DNA of 64,000 nt from Allomuricauda sp. (GCF_013911645.1 NZ_JACESV010000003.1:310001-374000); one strand, 5' to 3'. Shown: positions 25,843-36,406, numbered from the stretch's first letter. Translations and numbers: made by a program. The notes: generated from the sequence alone by a model not told the origin.

Positions 25843-26817
25843 TTATTTTTTTCGGTCCACCACGTAATTGACCATAAGTGTGAGGGCACTTTTGTATTCT
25901 GAATCGGGATAATTGTCCAAAATAGCCAAAGCTTCATCCTTAAACTCCAACATTTTGACCACGGCATAATCCAGTCCACCCCTCTCTTTGACGTACTCGA
26001 TTACTTCCTTAACCCGTTTTTTATTCTTGTTGTGCTTTTTAATGGAGTTGATCAACCACTTCTTCTTTTCCTTATCGCTATTGTTCAAGGCATAAATCAA
26101 GGGAAGGGTCATTTTTTGTTCTTTGATGTCGATTCCCGTAGGCTTACCGATTTTTTCGGCACCATAATCAAAAAGGTCGTCTTTAATTTGGAATGCCATT
26201 CCGCAAAGCTCACCAAATTTTCTGAAGGTTTCCACTTCCTCTGAATCAGGTCGCACGGAACAGGCACCCATACTGCAGCAAGCCGCAATCAAGGTCGCTG
26301 TTTTTTGACGAATGATATCGTAGTAAACATCCTCCGTAATATCTAAAAGTCGCGCTTTCTCTATCTGTAACAATTCCCCCTCGCTCATATCCCTAACGGC
26401 ATTGGAAATAATATGGAGCAGGTCGTAATCCTTATTTTCCAAGGAAACCAACAGTCCTTTGGAGAAAAGAAAATCACCTACCAAAACGGCAATTTTGTTC
26501 TTCCACAATGCATTGATGGAGAAAAACCCCCTGCGTTTGTTACTATCGTCCACCACATCGTCGTGCACCAAGCTCGCCGTATGTATCAACTCAATAATGG
26601 AGGCTCCGGTGTAGGTACGCTCGTTGACCTCGCCGTTCAATAATTTGGCGGTCAAAAAAACAAACATAGGGCGCATCTGTTTGCCCTTTCTATTTACTAT
26701 GTAGTAGGTAATCCTATTGAACAGTGCTACCTTGGAAGACATGGATTTGAGGAATTTTTCCTCAAAAAGCTGCATCTCATTTTCTATAGGTTCCCTTATC
26801 TGCGAAACGATTTTCAA
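25843..26817 (-). CDS. polyprenyl synthetase (trans-isoprenyl diphosphate synthase)
   Basis: A 324-residue prenyltransferase that extends isoprenyl diphosphates. The first Asp-rich motif is DDVVDDSNKRRG (about residue 90) and the second is DDLFDYG (about 217); both are complete. This position after rlmN is common in Flavobacteriaceae, and the product probably makes the octaprenyl-type chain of menaquinone, but chain length cannot be read off safely. The start is TTG at 26817, yielding MKIVSQIREP. Confidence 0.92.
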   Translation of the reverse strand: MKIVSQIREPIENEMQLFEEKFLKSMSSKVALFNRITYYIVNRKGKQMRPMFVFLTAKLLNGEVNERTYTGASIIELIHTASLVHDDVVDDSNKRRGFFSINALWKNKIAVLVGDFLFSKGLLVSLENKDYDLLHIISNAVRDMSEGELLQIEKARLLDITEDVYYDIIRQKTATLIAACCSMGACSVRPDSEEVETFRKFGELCGMAFQIKDDLFDYGAEKIGKPTGIDIKEQKMTLPLIYALNNSDKEKKKWLINSIKKHNKNKKRVKEVIEYVKERGGLDYAVVKMLEFKDEALAILDNYPDSEYKSALTLMVNYVVDRKK

Positions 26818-26970
26818 CGTAACAGGTGTGGTGTTTGGTTTTGAATGCCTAAAAGTAGGGAAAATGCAAGAGTTGTTGGAATGAAATCGAAGTTTTAAGA
26901 TACAGCTCTAAAAGTATCGGTGATTTACAGGGTTTGGGGTTAATTGAACTTGAACTTAGCCAACCAAGAG

Positions 26971-27018
26971 TTCTCGACTGCTCCTTCGGCTCCGCTCTGG
27001 ATGACAGCTCGAACTGAC
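26971..27018. repeat. dispersed intergenic repeat, second copy
   Basis: Contains TTCTCGACTGC, CTTCGGCTCCGCTCTGG and GATGACAGCTCGAACTGAC, words shared with the copy at 10065-10112. It lies in the 218-bp gap between rlmN and the polyprenyl synthetase gene. Nothing else was seen in that gap. Confidence 0.7.
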
Positions 27019-27035
27019 TTCCGACTTCTTAAATT

Positions 27036-28079
27036 CTAACTTTTATTCGCGAGCTGCCCACAGGCGGCATCAATATCTTTACCGCGGGATCTACGCACCG
27101 TGACCGTAATGCCATTTCGCTCCAATGTGTTTTGGTACATTTCTACCGCTTTGCTGGATGCTTGCTGAAATTCACCATCATCAATGGGGTTGTATTCGAT
27201 AATATTGACTTTGGAAGGTGCAAATTTGCAAAACTTTACCAAGGCATCCACGGCCTCTTGGGTATCGTTTATTCCTTTCCAAACCACATATTCGTAGGTA
27301 ATCCTGTTTTTGGTCTTGCTGTACCAATATTCCAATGCTTCCCTTAAATCTTTTAATGGGAATGTGGTATTGAAGGGCATTATAGACGTACGTACTTCAT
27401 CAATAGCGGAATGAAGTGAAACCGCCAAGCCGAACTTCACCTCTTCGTCTGCCATTTTCTTAATGATCTTGGGCACCCCAGAGGTAGAAACCACAATCCG
27501 CTTGGGTGACATGCCCAATCCTTCGGGCGAGGTTATCTTATCAATGGCTTTCAATACATTGTTATAGTTCATCAAAGGTTCGCCCATGCCCATAAAAACA
27601 ATATTGCTCAAAGGTCGGTCAAAATACAAACGGCTTTCATTGTCAATGGCCACCACTTGATCATAAATCTCATCGGGATTTAGGTTTCGCATACGCTTCA
27701 ATCGGGCGGTGGCGCAAAACCTACAGTCCAAACTACAGCCAACCTGACTGGAAACACAGGCTGTGGTACGGGTTTCTGTTGGAATCAAAACGGATTCGAC
27801 AATCAACCCATCATGCAAGCGAACGGCATTTTTAATGGTACCATCCGAACTACGTTGCATTTGATCAACACGGATATGATTGATGACAAAGTTATCTTCC
27901 AACATTTTTCGGGTTTCCTTGGAAATATTGGTCATGGCATCAAAATCGTGAGCAGATTTCTGCCATAACCATTCATATACCTGGTTGCCACGAAACGCCT
28001 TATCGCCCTGATCCACAAAAAACTGTCGGAGCTGTTCCTTTGTCAATGCTCGTATGTCCTTTTTTTTGATTTCCACCAC
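27036..28079 (-). CDS. rlmN: 23S rRNA (adenine(2503)-C(2))/tRNA methyltransferase, radical SAM
   Basis: RlmN methylates C2 of A2503 in 23S rRNA and A37 of some tRNAs. The radical-SAM cluster motif is in GCSLDCRFCATA (three Cys, about residues 110-117). The accessory catalytic Cys is in DAACGQL near the C-terminus (about 340), and MGMGEPL is also present. Length (347) is normal. The start is GTG at 28079; a second GTG follows immediately. Confidence 0.96.
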   Translation of the reverse strand: MVEIKKKDIRALTKEQLRQFFVDQGDKAFRGNQVYEWLWQKSAHDFDAMTNISKETRKMLEDNFVINHIRVDQMQRSSDGTIKNAVRLHDGLIVESVLIPTETRTTACVSSQVGCSLDCRFCATARLKRMRNLNPDEIYDQVVAIDNESRLYFDRPLSNIVFMGMGEPLMNYNNVLKAIDKITSPEGLGMSPKRIVVSTSGVPKIIKKMADEEVKFGLAVSLHSAIDEVRTSIMPFNTTFPLKDLREALEYWYSKTKNRITYEYVVWKGINDTQEAVDALVKFCKFAPSKVNIIEYNPIDDGEFQQASSKAVEMYQNTLERNGITVTVRRSRGKDIDAACGQLANKS

Positions 28080-28098
28080 TTAAAGATAAACAAGAAAA

Positions 28099-28128
28099 AA
28101 TCCCGCTGGCCATAAAGCGAACGGGATT
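28099..28128 (-). terminator. intrinsic terminator after queA
   Basis: On the minus strand AATCCCG and CGCT pair with AGCGGGATT around an 8-nt loop, with a small bulge, followed by TTTTTTC. It separates queA from rlmN. Confidence 0.75.
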
Positions 28129-28150
28129 TCTCTTTTATGAAATTTTGTTT

Positions 28151-29200
28151 TTATAAAATCAACATGGCATCCCCGTAGGAATAAAAGCGGTAACCCTCCA
28201 AAATGGCCTGTTTGTACGCTTTTTTGATCAGGTCATGACCTGCGAATGCAGAAACCATCATCAATAATGTTGATTTAGGCAAGTGAAAGTTTGTGATCAT
28301 ACAGTTTGCTATGCTGAATTCGTATGGAGGAAAGATGAACTTGTTGGTCCAACCCTCGAACGTATTCAAGGTATGCTCGGATGATACTGCGCTTTCCAAT
28401 CCTCGCATTACCGTAGTACCCACCGCACAAACCTTTCTTTTGTTCGTTTTGGCGTTGTTTACTATTTCTGTTGCTTTTTCATCGATTACCAACTCTTCGC
28501 TATCCATTTTGTGCTTGGACAAATCCTCTACTTCTACAGGGTTAAAGGTTCCCAAACCAACGTGCAGCGTCACCTCGGCAAATTCGATTCCTTTGATTTC
28601 CAAACGCTTCAACAAGTGCTTGGAGAAGTGCAAACCTGCAGTTGGGGCGGCCACGGCACCTTCATGCTTTGCATAAATGGTCTGATAACGTTCTTCATCA
28701 TCCGCAGTAACCTCTCTTTTTATATATTTTGGAAGTGGTGTTTCTCCCAATTCCCTAAGCTTTCTTCTAAAATCGGTGTACGAACCATCGTAAAGGAAAC
28801 GCAATGTTCTCCCTCTGGAGGTAGTGTTGTCGATAACCTCGGCCACCAAGCTCTCATCTTCGCCAAAATAAAGTTTGTTCCCGATACGTATTTTTCTTGC
28901 TGGATCTACCAATACGTCCCAAAGGCGTTGCTCTTGGTTTAGCTCCCGCAACAAGAAAACTTCGATTCTGGCCCCGGTTTTTTCCTTGTTCCCAAAAAGT
29001 CTAGCAGGAAATACCTTGGTATTGTTCAAGACCATTACATCGTCTTCATCAAAATAATCAACTAGATCTTTGAACATTTTATGTTCAATTTTTCCTGTAT
29101 CCCTATGAACCACCATTAGTTTGGATTCGTCCCTGTGTTCCGCGGGATATTCTGCCAATAGTTCCTTAGGCAATTCAAAATTGAAGTTTGATAATTTCAT
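28151..29200 (-). CDS. queA: tRNA preQ1(34) S-adenosylmethionine ribosyltransferase-isomerase
   Basis: QueA transfers and rearranges the ribosyl part of SAM onto preQ1 in tRNA, making epoxyqueuosine. The protein starts [19 protein letters not shown], and [35 protein letters not shown] and [16 protein letters not shown] are family signatures. The ATG at 29200 gives 349 residues; an 11-codon upstream extension is rejected. About 85 nt separate it from aroA. Confidence 0.96.
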   Translation of the reverse strand: MKLSNFNFELPKELLAEYPAEHRDESKLMVVHRDTGKIEHKMFKDLVDYFDEDDVMVLNNTKVFPARLFGNKEKTGARIEVFLLRELNQEQRLWDVLVDPARKIRIGNKLYFGEDESLVAEVIDNTTSRGRTLRFLYDGSYTDFRRKLRELGETPLPKYIKREVTADDEERYQTIYAKHEGAVAAPTAGLHFSKHLLKRLEIKGIEFAEVTLHVGLGTFNPVEVEDLSKHKMDSEELVIDEKATEIVNNAKTNKRKVCAVGTTVMRGLESAVSSEHTLNTFEGWTNKFIFPPYEFSIANCMITNFHLPKSTLLMMVSAFAGHDLIKKAYKQAILEGYRFYSYGDAMLIL

Positions 29201-29285
29201 GTGGACTTTTTTTCGATTTTTTAAAGACGGCAAATATACAACCTCACAATAGCGGATGTCAAGTAATTTGATGATTAAATGTGGT

Positions 29286-30542
29286 TTACATCTCCGCGAT
29301 GCGAAATCCCAGTGTTTTTAGGTCGTTCCAAAAATCGGGATAGGATTTGGAAACCACCTCTGCATCATTCACAACAAAATCTGCTTTAAGTGACAAGGGG
29401 CCAAAGGCCATTGCCATTCGGTGGTCGTTGTAGGTGTCGACTGCCACTTCGCTTTTTAGGTTGGATTGCGGTTGCAAGGTCAAACTTTCGGAATCTATAT
29501 CCACCGTGGCTCCAAACTTGCCAAGTTCGGCCTGTAATGCTGCCAAACGGTCTGTTTCCTTGATCGGTAAAGTGTGCAGGCCTGTAAGATGGCAGCCAAT
29601 GCCCAAACCAAGACAAGTTACAGCAATGGTCTGTGCAATATCAGGGGCATTGGAAAGGTTATACTCCAAATGATTTGACTTGACGTCCGATGTTTTTTTA
29701 AGAAGGATGGCGTTGTTCGAAAACGTAGTTTCAACTCCAAAATCTTTATAAATTTCCGCCAAAACACTATCGCCCTGCAAAGAGCTTTGTTTATAAGAGG
29801 ACAATTGAATCTCTGTGCCCACTTCGCACATGGCCGTAATGCTATAAAAGTAACTGGCCGAGCTCCAATCGGATTCCACGACCAGGGTGGTATCCGCTAC
29901 ATTTTCTTTTGGATACACCTTAATTATGTTCCCTTCAAAAGCGGTCTGTACCCCGATTTGCCCTAAAAGCGCCAAAGTCATTTTTATATAGGGCACCGAA
30001 GTTATTTTGCCCATCAGTTCGAGTTCCAAACCATTTTCCAGACTGGGCGCTATCAACAACAAGGCCGAAATATATTGGCTGCTGATGTTGGCCGGAAGGG
30101 AAACTTGGCTCCTTTTTAGTTTTTTGCCAGTAATTTTAAGGGGCGGGTATCCCGCTGATTTTTCATATTGAATATCCGCTCCGAGTGATTGAAGCGCCTC
30201 CACCAAAACTTTTATGGGACGTTCCTGCATACGCTGAGAACCCGTAAGTACCACTTGTTTTCCTTCTTGTGAAGAAAAATAGGCGGTTAAAAACCGCATT
30301 GCAGTACCAGCGTGGTGAATATCCACTTCGCCTGTTGATTTGGCCAATCCTTTTTGCATGACCGCTCCATCGTCGGAATTGGAAAGATTCTCTATTTTGA
30401 TATTTGGAAAAAGGGCCTGCAACAATAAAGACCGATTCGTCTCACTCTTGGAACCGGTTATTGCGATGGCTTTTTGAATTTTTCTCTCGTCGGGTGCAGA
30501 AAGTTGGAGTCTCAATTCGTTAGGGTTTGAATGAATTGTCAA
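29286..30542 (-). CDS. aroA: 3-phosphoshikimate 1-carboxyvinyltransferase (EPSP synthase)
   Basis: AroA joins phosphoshikimate and phosphoenolpyruvate in the shikimate pathway, feeding the aromatic operon at 37842-41769. [17 protein letters not shown] (about residues 28-44), [13 protein letters not shown] (about 97-109) and [10 protein letters not shown] (about 370) carry the substrate-binding residues. Length is 418. The start is TTG at 30542, as no ATG lies nearby upstream. Confidence 0.94.
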   Translation of the reverse strand: MTIHSNPNELRLQLSAPDERKIQKAIAITGSKSETNRSLLLQALFPNIKIENLSNSDDGAVMQKGLAKSTGEVDIHHAGTAMRFLTAYFSSQEGKQVVLTGSQRMQERPIKVLVEALQSLGADIQYEKSAGYPPLKITGKKLKRSQVSLPANISSQYISALLLIAPSLENGLELELMGKITSVPYIKMTLALLGQIGVQTAFEGNIIKVYPKENVADTTLVVESDWSSASYFYSITAMCEVGTEIQLSSYKQSSLQGDSVLAEIYKDFGVETTFSNNAILLKKTSDVKSNHLEYNLSNAPDIAQTIAVTCLGLGIGCHLTGLHTLPIKETDRLAALQAELGKFGATVDIDSESLTLQPQSNLKSEVAVDTYNDHRMAMAFGPLSLKADFVVNDAEVVSKSYPDFWNDLKTLGFRIAEM

Positions 30543-30584
30543 AACTAGAAAAAACAGCCCTAATGTCCCTTTAAGCAGGCAACT

Positions 30585-30911
30585 TTATTTGAGCTTTTTG
30601 TTATTTTGATGACGGTCATGGTCCCGTTTGGCCTTAAGGTCCAGTTTTTTGTCAAAGGCTTCCTGCAAGTCTATTCCCGTTTGATTAGCTAAACAGAGTA
30701 CCACAAAAACCACATCGGCCAGTTCCTCGCCCAAATCCTTGGCCTTATCGGATTCTTTTTCGCTCTGTTCCCCATAACGCCGTGCAATAATTCGCGCCAC
30801 CTCGCCTACCTCTTCGGTAAGTTGGGCCATATTGGTTAGCTCGTTAAAATAGCGTACCCCATGGCTTTTAATCCAATCATCAACGGCTTTTTGTGCATTT
30901 TCTATGTTCAC
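30585..30911 (-). CDS. MazG-like nucleotide pyrophosphohydrolase
   Basis: A 108-residue all-alpha NTP-PPase of the MazG-like family. EEVGEVARII (about 32-41) and LGEELADVVFVVLCLAN (about 62-78) form the two metal-binding helices, with acidic residues in the ExxE...ExxD pattern. It hydrolyses (d)NTPs to NMP and pyrophosphate, likely a clean-up role; exact substrate unknown. The start is GTG at 30911. Confidence 0.9.
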   Translation of the reverse strand: MNIENAQKAVDDWIKSHGVRYFNELTNMAQLTEEVGEVARIIARRYGEQSEKESDKAKDLGEELADVVFVVLCLANQTGIDLQEAFDKKLDLKAKRDHDRHQNNKKLK

Positions 30912-30957
30912 CTGAAACCAATTTTGAAGTTGGCACTAAGGTAACAACAATACCTGA

Positions 30958-32919
30958 TTACTCCTTTTCAAACACCAAATAACTTTGGTTGATACTAGTT
31001 ACAGCCTGTTCAAATAACTCCTTTACAAAGGCATAGCCCTCACTTTTGTATTGTGTTGACCTTAATTGAAGATTAAAAAACACTATAATATTATCCTGGG
31101 ATGTGGAACAATTGAACCGGAGCACCCCACTGCCCCCCGGAAGTGCAATGTTGTTGTTTTCCGGAAGATCCTTTATTCGATAACCTTCGGGAATTTTAAT
31201 GTTGGCCATGTACTTGTAATTTCGCCAGTACCCAAAATCGACGGGATAATTTCGTTCCGAGCTTTTAAATGGGTTGGTTTGGAAAAAGCGAATCAAAAAA
31301 GGGTTGAAGTAGATGTTTTTAGAGGTATTCAGGTTTTCGAGCTCGAAGGTAAAATGCTCCATCAACATATTCTCATTGGATTTATCCTCGTCAATGTTGT
31401 ACTCATTAATATAAAAATCGCCATTGGTACTGTTCTCCACCTCGTCCAAATATTCCTGATTGGAAATACTTGCCAAATGGTTATTTTTAAAATAGGCCTC
31501 ATAACCTCTTGAAATCTCATCAAAGTTTCCTTTGGCAGTACCTTCCTCAAAGTTCAGATTTAGCCGTAACATTACTTCTTTGCTATTGCCCTTGGGAGCT
31601 TCAATGTCGAACCAATAGCTCTCCCCATCCAGGTCCATTACCCTACCGTAATAGTTTAGGCATCGATACGGCAGCATTCCAAAGGGCAACTGTTTTTCCG
31701 TTGCATCCAACAGGTAGGTGGTACCATCAATATCCAATTTGGCAACCACATAATTAAAGTCGGACATTACCGGATGGCTTTTTTTGGGCAGACCATGGGC
31801 CCGAGTGGACAATAGCATCAAATCTGCATCCATTCCTGCCGCATTGAGCAGGTTGATAAGGGTAATATTGATTTCAGCAACATTTCCCACACCTTCATCA
31901 AATGCTTTTTTAACCTTGTTGTCCCTAAAAATACCGAACTTTCCGTTCCATGAATAATGGGATTTAACAAAGTTGTAGAGGTTTTTGGCCTTGGTGAGGT
32001 CTTCTTCCTTTCCTGCAAGGATATCGAGGGGCAGGTTTCGTTCAAAGTAATTTTTCTTCCTAAGCTGACCACCGATGTCCCCATCTGTTCTAAATTCCTT
32101 GTCCACATCTTTCCATGATTTGGTGTATCGCTCCTTAACGCCCCTAAAGCTCTGGTATTCGGAAAGTTCAAATTCCAATCTGGATTTATAATTGGAAGGA
32201 GCCAACATATATTCCTCGTCACTTTTAAAAGCTGGAACATCCTCCATCACATACCTGAGCACCTCACAATCTGCTTGTTGACTTGTTCCTGGAATACTGA
32301 AACAACTTTTTTTAATGGTGGCTTCGTTCACATCTAAGGGGAAGTTGCCCAACAATGACCTGTTGTATATATAATTCCCCGGAATCTTCGCATTATATTC
32401 TGTGTGAATTTTAGGAATATCATCCTGAAAATCCCATCCATTCAAATTATAAAAAAATGGGGATTGGATTTCGTAGGTATATTCCAAAATGGAACCGTTT
32501 TGCACATTCGAAAAAGTAAATCTTTTCTCCGACCAATGCTCGCTCACCTCAACATCGAATACATTATGAGCCATTACATTGTGCTTTGCCCCATTGGTAT
32601 GGGTTATGGCCCTAATGTCGTTAACTCTTTCGGTACCATTGTCCGAGTGATAATAGGGGATACTTATTTCCGCTTCCGAGAAACCCTGCTTATCTAAAAT
32701 TTTAATTTTGGCGTGGTATTTTTTTATCAACCAGACATAATCTCTCCTTACCTCAAAATAGTTTTCGCCTTTCTCGTATAGATAAACTGCATGGGCGGTC
32801 GTATCTTTTTCATAGCTTCTGAATCCGGACTCGAAATCTGTTAGCTCACCGAATTCGGGTTCTTGTCCAAATATCACCAAACTATTGAGCAAAATAAGGA
32901 ATACAAATACTTTTTTCAT
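30958..32919 (-). CDS. secreted DUF3857/transglutaminase-like protein (first of a tandem pair)
   Basis: A 653-residue exported protein with signal peptide 1-18 (MKKVFVFLILLNSLVIFG). The N-terminal DUF3857 domain (about 60-230) is followed by a transglutaminase-like fold at about 290-400. The papain-like Cys is not obvious: AINLINLLNAAGMDADLMLLSTRAHG replaces the usual C-region, so catalysis is doubtful. The C-terminal third (about 480-653) is beta-rich. It starts nine bases after its longer-diverged paralogue, suggesting an old duplication. Role unknown; probably periplasmic or at the outer membrane. Confidence 0.85.
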   Translation of the reverse strand: MKKVFVFLILLNSLVIFGQEPEFGELTDFESGFRSYEKDTTAHAVYLYEKGENYFEVRRDYVWLIKKYHAKIKILDKQGFSEAEISIPYYHSDNGTERVNDIRAITHTNGAKHNVMAHNVFDVEVSEHWSEKRFTFSNVQNGSILEYTYEIQSPFFYNLNGWDFQDDIPKIHTEYNAKIPGNYIYNRSLLGNFPLDVNEATIKKSCFSIPGTSQQADCEVLRYVMEDVPAFKSDEEYMLAPSNYKSRLEFELSEYQSFRGVKERYTKSWKDVDKEFRTDGDIGGQLRKKNYFERNLPLDILAGKEEDLTKAKNLYNFVKSHYSWNGKFGIFRDNKVKKAFDEGVGNVAEINITLINLLNAAGMDADLMLLSTRAHGLPKKSHPVMSDFNYVVAKLDIDGTTYLLDATEKQLPFGMLPYRCLNYYGRVMDLDGESYWFDIEAPKGNSKEVMLRLNLNFEEGTAKGNFDEISRGYEAYFKNNHLASISNQEYLDEVENSTNGDFYINEYNIDEDKSNENMLMEHFTFELENLNTSKNIYFNPFLIRFFQTNPFKSSERNYPVDFGYWRNYKYMANIKIPEGYRIKDLPENNNIALPGGSGVLRFNCSTSQDNIIVFFNLQLRSTQYKSEGYAFVKELFEQAVTSINQSYLVFEKE

Positions 32920-32928
32920 TCTTATTTT

Positions 32929-34830
32929 CTATAATTCCTTTTTGGTTAAAATGATTTTTCCGTTGTCATATCCAGCAACCTTCTTTCTAAAATCTCGATA
33001 CAGTTTGTAATCTTCTTTTAGGTACTCTCCCGATTTTATAAGCAGTCGCCTTTTGTAAACAAGTACACCGGGTTCTTTGGGTTCCACCGATACAGAATAG
33101 GAACCGAACTTGGTTTCTTCATTTACGGGGAGCAGCAAGGTTTCTGGAACATAGCCTTCCGGTAAATGGATGGTGAACTCATCCTCATCCAGATAGCCCC
33201 GGGAAATGACCAGCGGCATCTTTCTATTTCTTACCCTATCTGGAACACCTAAATTTCTGTTCGATATATTTGGTGCGAACAAGAGTTTGTCCCCAGCACT
33301 AGAAAGGTAATTGTCGGCCTTGAACTCTACGGTTTCCACAAACTCGATTTCATCTTCATTATTTTGATAGGCAACCTCGCCCAACTTTAGGTTTTGAACA
33401 TAATTCCAGTAGGTTTTATAGAATTCCTCTTGCTCCGACCGAGTATTTGTGGTTCTCCAATATTTTTGATCGTACTGGGATCCCCTCGAAAATATTTTTA
33501 CTTGACCGATTACGTTCTTTTCATCCCTCAATTGAAAATTGGCTTGGGTAAACTGGTAATTTTCTTCATCAAGATTCTCTTTGGTCCTGACCAATTCACC
33601 ACCTTGGGGAGTGACTTTAAGCACATTTCGATTGTCGGTAAATGTTCCCAAATGGTTAATGGGTGTTGTTTGACTGGTGCACTCCAACCAAACTTCCTCA
33701 TTCTCTAGGGGTACATTCAAAAAAACGTGATTTCCCTGCATGGAAGGAAAATTCTTATCCAAATGCCTTATCTGGGGGCCGGCGTGCACAACGGTATAGT
33801 ACGACTCCACCCCAACGGCCTTTAGCAATGCTTTGGTATAATTGGTAAGCCCTTTACAATCTCCATATTTTACACGGTCTACATCCGATGCACTAATGGG
33901 CATCCATCCGCCTATTCCCAATTGAACACTGATATATCTGGTGTTCTCCTGTACATAATCGTATACTTTTTTTGTTTTCTCCAATGGGTCGGATATTCCA
34001 CCAACCAGGTTTTTAATATATGAGATCGTGGATTCGGACAATGCATCCCTGCCCTCCAGAAGCTCATCGTGCATCCATTTACCCAATTCTTGCCATGTTG
34101 TCGCCCTGCCATTAATGCCCTCTAAATGAAATTCGTTCATTGCAATTTTTATATGAGGTGCAAAATCGCTAAACGCAGGGGATAAGGGTTCACGCTCCAA
34201 GGGTCTTAAGTTTTTGGCTTTGTAGGTTATACCATTCGCAGTCTCAATGGTTTCAATCTGGTATGCTTCTATATTTTCTTCCTTATGTCTAAACGGTATG
34301 CCACATTCTACGGTAAAAGAGAACTCGCTCTTTTCGGTTCCGACCCGATAATCATCCAAAAAGGACCAATTGGGAGCAAATGCGGTGTTAGGGGTTGAAT
34401 ACTCTTTGGTAAACTCAACGGTATAGGGGTATTGCGAGGGTGTATATTGCATGACCAAAACCCGTGATTCAGAATAAAGCGTTCCTCCACCAATGGCACT
34501 TTGGTCTAAAAAGTCCCTTTTTTTGATTTTTTTGATTTCCTCGCCCCGTGTATCATAAATAATAGCTTCCAGTTTGGAGACCTTATCGTTTTTTTCGTAA
34601 AAGGCATAGGCATGGATATGCGCGTTCCCTTTTTCGTTCAATACCGTGACCACCCTTTTACTGGTAACAGTCATTTTGTCCAAGGCTTCGACCACAACGT
34701 CCATTTTATCCAAGCGTACAACTGCATCGGCGCTTTGGCGCAACTCTTTTGGTATGGAGCCTACATTATAGGCTTGAGAAAACGAAAAATGAAAAAGTAA
34801 GCTAAATAAGGAGAAGAAAAAGAATCGCAT
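32929..34830 (-). CDS. secreted DUF3857/transglutaminase-like protein (second of a tandem pair)
   Basis: A 633-residue exported protein with signal peptide 1-18 (MRFFFFSLFSLLFHFSFS). DUF3857 spans about 50-230. The transglutaminase-like core includes YVQENTRYISVQLGIGGWMPISA (about 293-315), then VKYGDCKGLTNYTKALLKAVGVESYYTVVHAG with a Cys in the GDCKG motif at about 323, and NHVFLNVPL (about 365), giving a plausible Cys-His-Asp arrangement. Unlike its neighbour, it keeps the catalytic Cys. Substrate unknown. Confidence 0.87.
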   Translation of the reverse strand: MRFFFFSLFSLLFHFSFSQAYNVGSIPKELRQSADAVVRLDKMDVVVEALDKMTVTSKRVVTVLNEKGNAHIHAYAFYEKNDKVSKLEAIIYDTRGEEIKKIKKRDFLDQSAIGGGTLYSESRVLVMQYTPSQYPYTVEFTKEYSTPNTAFAPNWSFLDDYRVGTEKSEFSFTVECGIPFRHKEENIEAYQIETIETANGITYKAKNLRPLEREPLSPAFSDFAPHIKIAMNEFHLEGINGRATTWQELGKWMHDELLEGRDALSESTISYIKNLVGGISDPLEKTKKVYDYVQENTRYISVQLGIGGWMPISASDVDRVKYGDCKGLTNYTKALLKAVGVESYYTVVHAGPQIRHLDKNFPSMQGNHVFLNVPLENEEVWLECTSQTTPINHLGTFTDNRNVLKVTPQGGELVRTKENLDEENYQFTQANFQLRDEKNVIGQVKIFSRGSQYDQKYWRTTNTRSEQEEFYKTYWNYVQNLKLGEVAYQNNEDEIEFVETVEFKADNYLSSAGDKLLFAPNISNRNLGVPDRVRNRKMPLVISRGYLDEDEFTIHLPEGYVPETLLLPVNEETKFGSYSVSVEPKEPGVLVYKRRLLIKSGEYLKEDYKLYRDFRKKVAGYDNGKIILTKKEL

Positions 34831-34913
34831 TCGTTTATTAGGAAATGGTTAGTTAGGTAACGGCAAAGTGATCAATTTCCTACAAGAAAGATATTTTTTT
34901 CGACAAAAAGTAA

Positions 34914-35366
34914 TTATTCCTTGTTTTTTGTATCTATAAAAATGGTCACAGGGCCATCATTAAGAAGCTCAACTTTCATGTCGGCGCCAAAAATTCCCGT
35001 ACCCACTTTTTTTTCCAGTTTCTGCTCCAAAACCTGAACAAATTTCTCGTACATGGGTATAGCAACATCTGGTTTCGCAGCCTTTATGTAAGATGGACGG
35101 TTCCCTTTTTTTGTTTGGGCATGAAGTGTAAACTGGCTAACTACGATAATTTCCCCGTCAATATCAACAACCGAACGATTCATTACATCGTTATCATCAT
35201 TAAAAATACGGAGGTTCACAATTTTATTGGTCAGCCAATCAATATCCTCTTGGCCATCGGCATCCTCGATGCCCAATAACACTAAAAGTCCTTTTTGAAT
35301 AGATGAAACCACCTTTCCATCGACTGTAACACTCGCTTTAGAAACTCGTTGTAATACTGTTCTCAT
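34914..35366 (-). CDS. dtd: D-aminoacyl-tRNA deacylase
   Basis: DTD removes D-amino acids and glycine wrongly attached to tRNAs. The N-terminus MRTVLQRVSKASVTVDG, the SQFTLHAQTKKGNRPS motif (about 77-91) and the Gly-Pro-containing LLNDGPVTIFIDT near the end are diagnostic. At 150 residues it is full-length. The ATG follows the rsgA stop with no spacer. Confidence 0.96.
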   Translation of the reverse strand: MRTVLQRVSKASVTVDGKVVSSIQKGLLVLLGIEDADGQEDIDWLTNKIVNLRIFNDDNDVMNRSVVDIDGEIIVVSQFTLHAQTKKGNRPSYIKAAKPDVAIPMYEKFVQVLEQKLEKKVGTGIFGADMKVELLNDGPVTIFIDTKNKE

Positions 35367-36305
35367 TTATCTTTCCCTATACGGATTGTCTTCATCCCCC
35401 ATTAGCATTTGAACATAGCTACGGTAACGGCTTGCGGAAATCCCATCATTTTCCAAAGCTTCTTTTACTGCACATTTAGGTTCGTCCAAATGGAGGCAAT
35501 TATTAAACTTACATTCTGATTTCAAAGCAAAGAACTCTGGAAAATAATCCCCTATTTCATGCTTTTCCATATCCACAATGCCAAAACCTTTAATTCCTGG
35601 GGTATCAATAATACGTGCATCAAAAGACAAATCGTACATCTCTGCAAAAGTTGTGGTGTGCTGTCCCTGCAAATGCTGCTCGGAAATTTCGGCAGTCTTT
35701 AATTGCATCCCAGGTTCCAGTGCGTTGACCAAAGTGGACTTTCCCACACCGGAGTGACCAGCAAACATACTTGTCTTGCCCACCATCAGTTCCTTTACCT
35801 TATCCACGTTCTTAGCTGTTTTTGCTTCAATTTGTATGCAAGGGTAGCCAATTTTGGTGTAAAGGTCAATTAGATAAGCAACCTCACCCTTCTCCTCTGG
35901 ACCGTACACATCCATTTTATTGAAAAGAAGCACTACGGGAATATCGTATGCTTCTGCCGTAACCAAAAACCGATCTATAAAACTGGTAAAGGTGGGCGGG
36001 TTGTTCAGGGTGATCAACAAAAAAACCTGATCAAGGTTGGAAGCAATAATATGGGTCTGTTTGGAAAGTTTTACCGACTTGCGAACGATATAGTTTTTGC
36101 GTTCACCTATCTTATGGATAACACCAAGCGTCTCATCTCCAATATTTTCCAGCTCAAACTCCACATGATCTCCAACAGCTACCGGATTGGTGCTTTTAAT
36201 TCCCTGTGTTCGGAACTTTCCCTTAATACGGCATTCGTAAAACACCCCTTCCGAGGATTTTACGGTATACCAGCTTCCCGTTGATTTATAAACAGTTCCG
36301 TCCAC
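35367..36305 (-). CDS. rsgA: small ribosomal subunit biogenesis GTPase RsgA
   Basis: A circularly permuted GTPase that tests late 30S subunits. It has an N-terminal OB-fold (about 1-70). The G motifs come in permuted order: FNKMD (about 132), then GHSGVGKSTLVNAL (about 183-196) and DTPGIKGFG (about 233). A C-terminal zinc knuckle follows (CKFNNCLHLDEPKCAV, about 262-277). Length (312) is normal. The start is GTG at 36305. It heads the run that continues through dtd to aroA. Confidence 0.96.
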   Translation of the reverse strand: MDGTVYKSTGSWYTVKSSEGVFYECRIKGKFRTQGIKSTNPVAVGDHVEFELENIGDETLGVIHKIGERKNYIVRKSVKLSKQTHIIASNLDQVFLLITLNNPPTFTSFIDRFLVTAEAYDIPVVLLFNKMDVYGPEEKGEVAYLIDLYTKIGYPCIQIEAKTAKNVDKVKELMVGKTSMFAGHSGVGKSTLVNALEPGMQLKTAEISEQHLQGQHTTTFAEMYDLSFDARIIDTPGIKGFGIVDMEKHEIGDYFPEFFALKSECKFNNCLHLDEPKCAVKEALENDGISASRYRSYVQMLMGDEDNPYRER

Positions 36306-36406
36306 TATTTGTTCACATTTTGATTACAAAGAAACAATATTCCTGCTTTTTCGTCGTATATCTTTATTAAGAGTTTTAACAATCATTAACATTTTTATTT
36401 TTAATT

